In this document: piece after piece, positions 47,359 to 56,672 of the stretch | Layout: the number at the start of each line of letters is the position of its first letter | Numbering within the stretch: position 1 is the first letter of the stretch | DNA from: Acorus gramineus | Taxonomy: Eukaryota; Streptophyta; Magnoliopsida; Acorales; Acoraceae | DNA length: 64,000 bases | Direction: 5' to 3' | Assembly (NCBI GenBank): GCA_030737835.1 | Contig: CM060849.1 | Coordinates: 31,175,080-31,239,079 of the forward strand | Position numbers and translations under genes: made by a program | Notes under the pieces: generated by a model | Told to the model about the DNA's origin: nothing | The model's database searches: none | What the model saw: the letters and a program-made list of their open reading frames with translations, nothing else

Positions 47359-48133
47359 GGGGGCTTATATTTCCACCCCGTCAACTATTCAACCCACCCG
47401 TAAAAAAAAATTAAAATTTATTTGTTTTTTATACTGAGGTATCAACCCCGCGAAACCCTTCTCTTCCAAATCTCACTCTCTCTCTCTCTCTAAAAAGAGC
47501 ATCCATGGCGTCGTCGAGGATGATGAGGCGCCTCCGACTCCGACTACACGTTGTCGATGTTCACAGCCGTCTGATCCGGATCTCCCGCCGACGGCCACCC
47601 GGTCTCGAAGACGACGTCCATCTGTGCATCGATCAAACATGTTCGTGTAGCGTAATCTATGGTTTTGGGGGCGAATCCGAAGTAGGGATAGGGGTTGATG
47701 AGAAAGGGCGTCTTCGTCTTCCGGTGGTATTTGAGGATTGGACCGATGATCGCCCGACCGTAGCAGTGGTTGAATCGACCGTAGGAGGGGGGTTCGGAGA
47801 CGGAGAGGATGCCGAGGGAGTGGGGGTGGAGACCTGGATGCGGAGACCAGCGGCGGAGATCGTGGCGGAGAGGGAGTGCAACGAGCGGAGGAGGAGGGAG
47901 ATAAGGATCCGATCGCCGGTGGTGAGGATTTCGTTGCCGACGTAGGCGAGCGCGGCCTCCTCCGCCGTGGCCCTATTGTCGCCGTGTGCTTCTTTGATAG
48001 AGAGAACAGATGGAGTGAGACAGCGATTGAGAAGAAAGGGGGTCTGGGGGTGGGTTCCTCTGTTAAAAATGAAATTTTTAATTTTTTTTTAGGGGTGGAT
48101 TGAATAACTAATGGGGTTGAAATAAAAGCCCCC
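47359..48133. mobile_element. Pack-MULE carrying a GH17 gene fragment, 775 bp
   Basis: Exact 9-bp duplicates TTCACAATA lie at 47350-47358 and 48134-48142, the Mutator hallmark. The element begins GGGGGCTTATATTTCCACCC and ends in the inverted form; the arms are similar for about 65-70 bp, including ACTATTCAACCCACCCGTAA left and its counterpart right. Between the arms the GC content jumps and a beta-1,3-glucanase fragment is present. No transposase. Confidence 0.9.
47544..47985 (-). pseudogene. GH17 glucan endo-1,3-beta-glucosidase fragment
   Basis: GH17 enzymes cleave beta-1,3-glucan. Minus-strand reading gives EEAALAYVGNEILTTGDRIL, LHSLSATISAAGLRIQVSTP, then after a one-base frameshift HSLGILSVSEPPSYGRF, AIIGPILKYHRKTKTPFLIN, PYPYFGFAPKTIDYA and ETGWPSAGDPDQTAVNIDN, ending at a TAG (47544-47546). 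The VGNE and ETGWPS motifs, each with a conserved active-site Glu, are present. About 25-30 residues before ETGWP are missing, as are the N-terminal signal region and C-terminus. It is a captured piece, not a working enzyme. Confidence 0.85.
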
Positions 48134-48319
48134 TTCACAATAATAGCTACTGCCCAAAATCCCGTTTTTGTCCCCACCCAAACAGACCACAAAACCTAGC
48201 ACTAGTCATCGTTACTTAAAAAAGGGAAGGGCAAAGAGGGAAATAAAAATATGGAACCGCCCTTTAAATTGGGAATTCGTTAAGTCGGAGAAACCCCGCT
48301 CGTTCTCAGCTTAAAAAAA
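48134..48319. promoter_or_regulatory. Interval upstream of the repeat-exon gene
   Basis: It holds the right TTCACAATA duplicate of the Pack-MULE and the presumed promoter/5' UTR of the gene starting at 48320. No clear TATA box. Confidence 0.3.
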
Positions 48320-48526
48320 ATGAGGTCTTCGTTTTCGTTCATTCGGACTAAGAGAAGAGGCGTTGATGGCGAAGAAACGCAAGGAGCCTCTAGAGTAAGT
48401 ATTTTCTATGGGATTTTGTCTTAATGTGTTCATTAATCTATAGGTACTACCGATAATCAAATTCTGATGAAGGAATCAAAATATTTCTTCGAAAAAGGTG
48501 ATAATGGTCAAGAAGTGCAAAGAGGA
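48320..48526 (+). CDS. First two exons of an unrecognised repeat-exon gene (disrupted)
   Basis: Exon 1 (48320-48394, 25 codons) reads MRSSFSFIRTKRRG-VDGEETQGASR and ends at a strong GTAAGT donor. Exon 2 (48473-48526, 18 codons, phase 0) reads ESKYFFEKGDNGQEVQRG and again meets GTAAGT. Both introns are or begin as short AT-rich introns. The C-terminal half of exon 1 and all of exon 2 are versions of the 20-residue unit found six more times, inverted, at 49197-50010. I know of no family with this unit. The gene is broken by a copia insertion and inversion, so it is probably not functional as it stands. Confidence 0.5.
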
Positions 48527-48786
48527 GTAAGTTTTTCTGTTTGACCATTTGTCTTAGTACGTAGATACTAACGAAATCAAACTTAATCACATTTTTTTTG
48601 GTTGATTATGGTTTTAACCTGAATCAAGTTGTTCTGATTTCATGAAAAAAGTACATTGTATAGCAGTTTTTTGCGTTCTTGGGATGTGGACCATGTGGTA
48701 GAATAATCATTTTTTTTCTTCTGATATTTGTGTTCTTGAATATTGTGTTCTTGAAGTTTTTTCATATTTCAGTTTGTGTATACTTT

Positions 48787-48926
48787 CTTGCTGTTAGATT
48801 ATATGTGTTATCTTATAATGTGTGTAGTGTATTACACGTGTAACTCCTAGATATTTGTATATATAAAAGGATTAACCCCTAAGTGGAATACAAGGATTCT
48901 TATTATTTTATTCTCTGTTTCTATCA
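48787..48926 (+). mobile_element. Ty1/copia 5' LTR (135 bp) with CTTGC target duplicate
   Basis: TSD CTTGC (48787-48791) precedes an LTR from TGTTAG (48792) to CTATCA (48926). The partner LTR is at 51739-51873 in inverted orientation, equally 135 bp, with about seven differences (roughly 95% identity). Confidence 0.88.
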
Positions 48927-49195
48927 TGGTATCAGAGCTAGAAATTAAAAAACCCTAGTTTTTTTTCATTTTTGGAATCCTTCGTCACCGTCGCTGTCGT
49001 GCTCCTGCCGTCGCCGTCGTGCCCCTGCCGCTGCCGTCGCCGCCCCTGTCGCTGCCGCTGCCGCTGACGCGCGCCGCCCTGCCCTGCCGCGCGCCCTGCT
49101 GCGCCCTGCCGCACCGCGTGCCCTGCCGTGCGGAATCTGCCCGGATTACTCGGGATCTGTCGCGCCCGACAGATCTGCCCGGGCACCGCTGATCC
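48927..49195 (+). mobile_element. Copia PBS and 5' leader, truncated
   Basis: TGGTATCAGAGC (48927-48938) directly follows the LTR: a tRNA-iMet primer site. The leader then turns strongly GC-rich with repeated CTGCCG/CGTCGC words (49000-49150) and is cut at about 49195, where inverted host-gene sequence begins. Gag is missing. Confidence 0.8.
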
Positions 49196-49196
49196 T

Positions 49197-50010
49197 GCTC
49201 TATGTGCCTCTTCGCCATTAACAGCTCTTCCGAAGTGAGATTTTGATTCCTTGATAAAAATTTATTTCATCATTAGTATTAATAGATTAATGAACGCAAT
49301 AAGACAAATAATCCTATATAAAAAAACATACTGTGGAGGCTCCTTGCACGTCTTCGCCTTTGAGGCCTTTTCCGAATAAACATTTGGATTCCTTGATCAG
49401 ATTTGATTTCGTTAGTATTAATAGATTAAAGAACACAATGAGATAAATAATCCCATTGAAAATACATACTTTGGAGGCGCATTGCGTTTCTTCTCCTTTA
49501 AGGCCTTTTCCAAAGAAACATTTGGATTCCTTGATCAGATTTGATTTCGTTAGTATTAATAGATTAATGAACACAATAAGACAAATAATCTCATAGAAAA
49601 TACATACTCTGTAGGCGCATTGTGTTTCTTCGCCATTAACACCTCTTCCAAAGAAGCATTTTGATTCCTTGATCAGATGATTTGATTTCGTTAGTATTAA
49701 TAGATTAATGAACACATTAAGACAAATAATCCCATAGAAAATACATACTCAGGAGGCTCCTTGTGTTTCTTCACCATTAAGGCCTTTTCCGAAGACACAT
49801 TTCGATTCCTTGATCAGATTTGATTTTGTTAGTATTAACAAATTAATGAACACATTAAGACAAATAATCCCATAGAAAATACATACTCTCGAGACTCCTT
49901 GCGTTTCTTCGCCATTACCGCCTCTTCTGAAGAAACATTTTGATTCCTTCATCAGATTTGATTTGGTTAGTCTCAATAGATTAATGAACACATAAAACAA
50001 ATAATCCCAT
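49197..50010 (-). repeat. Tandem array of six ~138-bp exon-intron units (ESK repeats)
   Basis: On the minus strand, six exons start after an AAG acceptor at 49946, 49808, 49667, 49529, 49391 and 49249 (spacing 138, 141, 138, 138, 142). Each is about 60 bp, phase 0, and encodes a 20-residue unit close to ESKCFFGKGLKGEETQCASK. Each ends at a GTATGTATTTTC donor followed by a ~78-bp intron with TTCATTAATCTATTAATACT. The last unit (ESKSHFGRAVNGEEAHRA) is cut by the junction with copia leader. Skipping or including such symmetric exons would keep the frame. Confidence 0.75.
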
Positions 50011-50400
50011 AAAAATCAGATATCAAAATGTAATCTCATTTAGCTTTCAAGAAAAGACATCTCTAATAAGGAATGCAAATATAAATGGTATCACATAATA
50101 GATCATAAGCCAGAAAACCTACTTTGTAAGAAAGTATACACAAATTGAAATATGTAAAAGAAAAAAAAAAGGTTCTTGACTCAATCTACTCAAGAACAGA
50201 AATTATGAGAAAACAAAAAGATTATTATAACACAGACCAAACTCAACATCATAATTTAAGAACAGAACAATTTATTTAAGAACACAAAAATTTCCCATGC
50301 GATTTATTTTCTTTCCATCATAAACTAAAACCATATAGGATACAAAACTATAATAGGCAATATGCATTTCAGAGATTTAAATGTGTTGTTTCTCTAACAG

Positions 50401-51542
50401 TCATCATTCAGTTGACTGTTTCAAATTTATTGATCTGTCTGGTCAGTTTTTTTTTTTTACGTGTTTTTTTCTTCTCTTTTACCTTGTTCCGAAGGACTTC
50501 AATCTTTCTTTCCAATCCTTCGTGTTCGATTGCTCATGCCTGAATGAGCTTTTTTTCTTTAGGGTGTAGTCTGTAGAAAAAGAATGAGCATTAGCTATTG
50601 TTAACATACATTATTAACACACACCAATATAATCACATACCTCCATGATCATCAGTCGGGCGAGCTTTTTTTGACGTGTTTTCTCTTCTCTTTTTATCTC
50701 ATTCTGCAGGACTTCAATCTTTTCTTCCAATCCTTCATATTCGATTGCCCATGCCTGCATGAGCTTTTTTTCTTTAGGGCGTTGTCTGTAGGAAATCTTG
50801 AAGGTTAGTTATTGTGTATATATATTTAGTAATACTTAAATATAATAACGTACCTAAATTTCAATTTGTGCCTCGAATTTCTTAATAGACTTTTGACTCG
50901 ATCTTTGTTGATCATCAGAGTGCTCCGTTTCTCCGTTAATGCAGACAGTAATTTTTCTGTTTTGTACAGACTCGATCTTAGTTCTTGAACAACAGTTACA
51001 TCATCCAATTTCATTTTTCTTTTGATCGCTTCGTTTATTAGCTGATCGCGTAGCCTGCCTCCAATCCTGTGAGGGATCCGAATAGCAGCATTGCCATGTT
51101 TAATACGATTGAAATCTTCGATTTCAGTAATCTCGTGCACTGGTTTTTGTTGTCTTCTCTCACGCTCCACCTAATTCATGAATGAGAGTTCAAGTAATCA
51201 ACAAGTCAAACTTTAGTGAAAGCTTGTATGCAGTTAGAATATATAAATAGTTAAATGGATTAAGATGATCAAACATTTTACAACTAAACAAAACTAAAAA
51301 TAGATTCTACATATTAATTTTCTAACAATTAAATCCCTGTTTTAATTATTTACCTTGCAAGCCAATGAGCAGAATTGATTGGGGGGGTCACTTTTCTCAC
51401 ATTTCTCATATCTGATGTTGTCATGGACTGAAGGTAATTTGCAGGTATTCTTAATGTGTACAACATCATCGTTTCTCGACTTAAATGTCTGGAAAAAGCA
51501 CAAACATAGAAAAATGTTGAATCATGTAACAATCCAGTCAAT
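50401..51542 (-). repeat. Left arm of a 1.14-kb near-identical inverted repeat
   Basis: Reverse complement of 53009-54150 with only scattered differences (for example GTAGTC vs GCGTAG near the last exon, and Ala vs Thr in RIPxNYLQ). Near-identity including introns means a recent duplication. Confidence 0.9.
50559..51533 (-). CDS. Zinc-finger/coiled-coil gene fragment, left-arm copy
   Basis: Minus-strand exons: one ending NFDDVKNAFIDWI at 51533, then 51488-51354, 51170-50854, 50785-50641 and a last short one 50570-50559 (stop). Exon 51488-51354 encodes a Cys-rich segment CEKSDPPNQFCSLACK, which resembles the C-terminal FCSLxCKV part of PLATZ zinc-binding proteins. The following VERERRQQKPVHEITEIEDF, RIGGRLRDQLINEAIKRKMK and ELRSSLYKTEKLLSALTEKR are basic and coiled-coil. 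The next exon is EKKLMQAWAIEYEGLEEKIE. The 5' part of the gene is not joined to it here. The PLATZ link is tentative. Confidence 0.5.
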
Positions 51543-51738
51543 AAAAGCATTCTTCACGTCATCGAAATTTATGTTGAAGATCGAAATGCCAAAATTGTGA
51601 TAAATTTTGGAGATCAAAATGTAATTTCAGCTAGGTTTCAAGAAAAGACATTTGTAATAAAGAATTCAAAGATTAATGACCTAACAAAATAGATCATAAG
51701 CTAGGTAGCTTAATTGGTTCAAAACCCTATTTTGCAAG

Positions 51739-51873
51739 TGATAGAAACAGAGAATAAAATAATGGGAATCCTTGTATTCCACTTAGGGGTTAATCCCTCT
51801 ATATATACAAATATATAGGAGTTACACATGTAATACACTACACACATTATAAGATAACACATATAACCTAACA
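51739..51873 (-). mobile_element. Copia 3' LTR, inverted
   Basis: 135 bp, TGTTAG...CTATCA on the minus strand, followed (minus reading) by CTTGC (51734-51738), the same 5-bp duplicate as at the 5' LTR. Both LTRs therefore come from one insertion that was later rearranged. Confidence 0.88.
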
Positions 51874-51985
51874 GCCCTCCTCAAACTCACGGTGGATCAT
51901 ACAAAGTGAGTTTGCAAAGAAGGAACTGAAATCGAGGAATTGGATGTGACTTCGTAAAGAAATCAGCAAGCTGCTCTTCTTTGTG
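51874..51985 (-). mobile_element. Copia polypurine tract and RNase H C-terminus
   Basis: On the minus strand EHKEEQLADFFTKSHPIPRF is the usual end of copia RNase H, followed by a stop and a TTTGAGGAGGGC tract abutting the LTR. It is cut at about 51985, where plus-strand integrase sequence begins. Confidence 0.8.
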
Positions 51986-53008
51986 TTCATCTTATCAATA
52001 TCACCCCCTCCTCTGTCCTCTCCGGTATGACTCCTCATGAGCGTCTTTATTCTTCTCACCCTGATTATAGCAGACTTCGCACATTTGGATGTACGTGTTT
52101 TGTGCTTCTCCCTCCTCATCAACGCACCAAGTTGGCCGCTCGGTCAATAAAGTGTGTATTCTTAGGGATTAGCTTCAAACACAAGGATTATCGCTGCTAT
52201 GATCCTGTTGGAGATCGATTTTGGATCGCTCGTCATGTGTCCTTTGTCGAGGATGTTCCCTATTTTTCTTCTTCACCCACTCCGTCCTCTCCTCCTGTGC
52301 ATTCTCCTATTCAGGTCTCTTCTATTACGTCTCTTCCTTTTCCTGGCCTACCTGTTGCACTAGAGTCTGTTCCTACCCCTGCGTCTCAACCTGACATTCC
52401 TGCAGATAACCCACCCTCTCCTCCCAGTGTGTCACCTATTGCCCCTACTGAAGATACTTCCACTGGTCCTCCGACTCCCACGCCCGACGCGCCTCCTCCT
52501 GCCGTGGATCCTCATCTTTTGCCTCGTTATCCTCACCGTGCGCGTCACCCCCCTTCCCGCTTCAGTTACAACTCGGGGCCACCAGACCAGTTTGGTTTTG
52601 CATCTGTCAGTACCTACTCTCCACAATTTCAGGCCTATCTCACAGCTATACATGCCCACCGTGAGCCCCGATCTTATCAAGAGGCAGTCGAGTACCCTGA
52701 GTGGCAGCAGGCCATGGCTGAGGAGTTTCAGGCGTTTGAGCAGACACAGACCTGGGATGTTGTTCCCCTTCCGAATGGTGTTACCCCTATCAGCTGTAAG
52801 TGGATTTTCAAGATCAAACATCGCCCTGATGGTTCCATTGAACGCCATAAGGCTCGTCTTGTTTCCAGAGGTTTCACTCAGGAGTATGGCATTGACTATG
52901 AGGAGACTTCTGCTCCTGTTACTCAGATGACTACTGTTCGCACCCTTCTCGCCGTTGCTGCTGTTCGTCGCTGGCCTCTCTTTCAGATGGACGTGAAGAA
53001 TGCTTTTC
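51986..53008 (+). mobile_element. Copia integrase C-terminus and RT N-terminus, plus strand
   Basis: The frame reads HLINITPSSVLSGMTPHERL, then YSRLRTFGCTCFVLLPPHQR and KCVFLGISFKHKDYRCYDP (integrase C-terminal region). A Pro/Ser-rich linker follows, then RT: QAMAEEFQAFEQTQTWDVVP, CKWIFKIKHRPDGSIERHKA, RLVSRGFTQEYGIDYEETSA and QMDVKNAFL. It stops there: at 53009 the sequence switches to host gene. The coding frame is intact, so this copy was young when it broke. Confidence 0.9.
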
Positions 53009-54150
53009 TTGACTGGATTGTTACATGATTCAACATTTTTCTATGTTTGTGCTTTTTCCAGACATTTAAGTCGAGAAACGATGATGTTGTACACATTAAG
53101 AATACCTACAAATTACCTTCAGTCCATGACAACATCAGATATGAGAAATGTGAGAAAAGTGACCCCCCCAATCAATTCTGCTCATTGGCTTGCAAGGTAA
53201 ATAATTAAAACAGGGATTTAATTGTTAGAAAATTAATATGTAGAATCTATTTTTAGTTTTGTTTAGTTGTAAAATGTTTGATCATCTTAATCCATTTAAC
53301 TATTTATATATTCTAACTGCATACAAGCTTTCACTAAAGTTTGACTTGTTGATTACTTGAACTCTCATTCATGAATTAGGTGGAGCGTGAGAGAAGACAA
53401 CAAAAACCAGTGCACGAGATTACTGAAATCGAAGATTTCAATCGTATTAAACATGGCAATGCTGCTATTCGGATCCCTCACAGGATTGGAGGCAGGCTAC
53501 GCGATCAGCTAATAAACGAAGCGATCAAAAGAAAAATGAAATTGGATGATGTAACTGTTGTTCAAGAACTAAGATCGAGTCTGTACAAAACAGAAAAATT
53601 ACTGTCTGCATTAACGGAGAAACGGAGCACTCTGATGATCAACAAAGATCGAGTCAAAAGTCTATTAAGAAATTCGAGGCACAAATTGAAATTTAGGTAC
53701 GTTATTATATTTAAGTATTACTAAATATATATACACAATAACTAACCTTCAAGATTTCCTACAGACAACGCCCTAAAGAAAAAAAGCTCATGCAGGCATG
53801 GGCAATCGAATATGAAGGATTGGAAGAAAAGATTGAAGTCCTGCAGAATGAGATAAAAAGAGAAGAGAAAACACGTCAAAAAAAGCTCGCCCGACTGATG
53901 ATCATGGAGGTATGTGATTATATTGGTGTGTGTTAATAATGTATGTTAACAATAGCTAATGCTCATTCTTTTTCTACAGACTACGCCCTAAAGAAAAAAA
54001 GCTCATTCAGGCATGAGCAATCGAACATGAAGGATTGGGAAGAAAGATTGAAGTCCTTCGGAACAAGGTAAAAGAGAAGAAAAAAACACGTAAAAAAAAA
54101 AAAACTGACCAGACAGATCAATAAATTTGAAACAGTCAACTGAATGATGA
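53009..54150 (+). repeat. Right arm of the 1.14-kb inverted repeat
   Basis: Starts at the RT/host junction and ends at CTGAATGATGA (54150), where the two arms diverge. It carries the same exons as the left arm in plus orientation. Confidence 0.9.
53062..53991 (+). CDS. Zinc-finger/coiled-coil gene fragment, right-arm copy
   Basis: Exons 53062-53196 (45 codons, TFKSRNDDVVHIKNT... to FCSLACK), 53380-53696 (VERERRQQKP...), 53765-53909 (RQRPKEKKLMQAW...KKLARLMIME) and 53980-53991 (TTP-stop) join in phase with GT-AG introns. Upstream it is fused to copia RT in place of its own exon. A further exon-like copy of RPKEKKLxQA after 53980 would be in another frame. The amino-terminal part is absent. 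It may be transcribed from copia or neighbouring sequence, but this is unknown. Confidence 0.5.
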
Positions 54151-54376
54151 TGCTTGTTTGCTAAATTTTTCAAACTGTCAACTGAATGTTAATGTTTTCA
54201 TATTTCTGTTTTGAAGTTTTTTTGTTGAATTTTACATCTAAAGCCATTAAGTGGTACATTGAATGCACAGAATTTCTGAATCTCCATTTTCATCCTCCCA
54301 GTTTTAATCATATTGTACAGGCTTCAAGTATTTTGTTATATTCATTGACTAACGTATAAAAATCTCTTCTTTTTTT

Positions 54377-54407
<31 letters not shown>

Positions 54408-56290
54408 TTGTCAAACTGCATCTTTGCCTCATTCTCAATATCATTGAATCTGAGTTACAACTAGCACGACAATAACCACACACAACATAGTCAGGCTCTT
54501 GTCAAATTTTCTTTTAAAAAAAAATGTAAAAAAGTAAAGGCTTAAATAGTTAAATCTTCCCTTGATTTAACCATCACTATTAGGAATTATGATATGCAGT
54601 TCTGATTGCATCCTTACACATGCCTCCAATGGAATGTAGACATAAAAATATGCCAAGGGGCTTCTTCTTTGTATGCTTTTCAAAAACATCTGCCTAGGTA
54701 CAAAATGTGTACTACCACTGTAGATCTTCTTTACATGAGTCCAAATGTTCTCCTAAGTCTTTCCATATCATGTTATTGCTTCAAACCCACTCTCCCATGA
54801 TTTCATCATGTAACTCATATGTATGATACCATGAAAATTAGTTCAATGACATGAGGAGGATTGGTCGTTGCTTCGAAGGGTTTGGGGGTACCTCCATTAG
54901 CAAACTAATAATAATAATAATACTGCAATCTAGCAGGTTTTTGTTTTTACCGTTTGAGAATATATTTCCTCCATTGGCCTGTCATTTTCCAAATTCTTAA
55001 ATATTCATTGAATATCATTGAATACCAGTTCTTTTTTACCTAAGTTCCCCAAACTTGAGCTGTTATCCCATTGAATATCTCAAGGCCTCGCCAATATTCA
55101 TCTTTTGAAGGCACCCAAATCATATTTCTAATTTTCCTATGCATTTTTATATTTCTCTGAGCACTAATATGCTTTTTATCATATTTTCATGCTTTACCGC
55201 TTCAACCTGACAGTTGTATATTTAGTGCAACAAAAAGGAGCATCCATCGAAATATAAATGTCTTTCAAGAGTTTCATTATCTAGAAACGGAGTAGTTGTC
55301 TACCAGTGTTACCTTGGCTTATAGTATTATGACCAACTACCTAGTATGTCTTTGAGAGAAAGTGACAACCAAAAATAATGCGGGCAGGGGGGAAGTAAAA
55401 TTTGGAAATTAGGAAAATAATGATTTAATCAACACTGCGCATGTATCAGCATGTAAGAAATTAAAACTAGCTTAGAATGTTTTTATAAGTAAAACCATCT
55501 GTGAATTTGATAGACTATGTCAAATTTTCAGTAGAACATTAACATCCATGGCTAAACTTTCCATTATAAACACACCTCCTGGAATTTGAATTATTCTTAT
55601 CAATTATCAACGACTTTTGCTGTAGAGTAGTGATGGCCTGCTAATTTGTTCATAGACATGACAGTTTTCCATTTTTGGTTCTCCTTATGAATTAGATTAT
55701 GTTTGGGGGAAGAATAGGAAAAAGAGGCTTCCACGTTTCTCGGAACTACAGACCATAGAGTCTGAAATTCTCTCATCAAAGCAGGGGTTTATGGTTTCAT
55801 ACGTATAGTGATATAAAAATACAAACTGAATTGATCACATGATATGATGATCAAACTCTTCTAGCGGCAGAGTGGTCAAATTTTAGCAAATTCTTCTAGG
55901 GTATACTATAATAGAACTCATACTATGAGATGATGGTATTGTAGCGTGTAGGATATCGCGTTATATCAAAGCAGTTTTTTTACTTTTTTTTTTTTAAAAT
56001 ATCATGTTTTATTTTAATATATTTCATTTCATATTCCAATATGTGCTTGGGCAAGTTTATAATTTTTTTAAAAAAAGAAAAACAGTTTGGATGGCATGGA
56101 CTGTGGACACGGTTGCATGCGGGGGGCTGTGTATATTTTTTAATTATATTGTATGGTTCAAACAAAATCGGTTGATAATGTAATGAAGTTAGTATTGATA
56201 TTTAAAATTGTTGTGTATGGTTTATTTTATGCTTTGCACATTTTTTGAATTTTTGTAAAGTATAAACCTAATTAATGAAGTACATTCATT
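54151..56290. other. Interval without a supported gene
   Basis: CAAACTGTCAACTGAATG near 54170 repeats the arm end in diverged form. The rest shows no domain-bearing frame; the frame at 54606-54800 looks incidental. It could hold old introns of the rearranged gene. Confidence 0.4.
54370..54407 (+). repeat. Homopolymer junction T17-G21
   Basis: Seventeen T are followed directly by twenty-one G. Long G-runs are rare in plant DNA and are prone to sequencing and assembly error, so the exact length is unreliable. Confidence 0.8.
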
Positions 56291-56672
56291 TATGACAAAT
56301 AAAACAGTGCTGCTACCCGGGCCCCAAATATTAGGCCCCATTGCTGAGCCCCAATAGGTGGCATAATCCTATTGGTCCCTTGTTTGACTATTTCTAACTA
56401 CCAAAAGGCCAATTACATAACTACCCTTACCATGATTTTAAAAAATCGTTCCAATAAGATCATACCGCCATTAATCCTCGTTACGAAATCCCAAAAATCG
56501 CGGGGTCATTAAACGTTCCACTCATATTTAATTTTTTCAAAAAAACCTAACGAACTAGGGTTTCTAATTACGGCGTTCACAGTATCCTGAAAATCGGCAA
56601 ATCCAGGCGAACGAAGGCGAAACGGCATTCCGGATTGATCTGATCTTCTTCCCCGAAAAGAAATAGTCGACA

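Noticed and set aside
47505-47945. Plus-strand 146-codon frame beginning MASSRMMRRLRLRLHVV
   Set aside because: Antisense to the GH17 fragment, with no recognisable domain.
47473-48192. Minus-strand frame of 239 codons across the Pack-MULE
   Set aside because: It is in the wrong frame relative to the GH17 homology and runs through both the TIR and the flank; its Pro/Ser/Arg composition is typical of an out-of-frame GC-rich sequence.
48938-49218. Minus-strand Arg/Gly/Gln-rich frames
   Set aside because: They come from CTGCCG/CGTCGC repeats in the copia leader and cross the rearrangement junction.
49197-50010. Could the evenly spaced repeats be a CRISPR array?
   Set aside because: The units are ~138 bp with similar sequence throughout, not short repeats with unique spacers, and the context is a plant nuclear genome with exon-intron structure.
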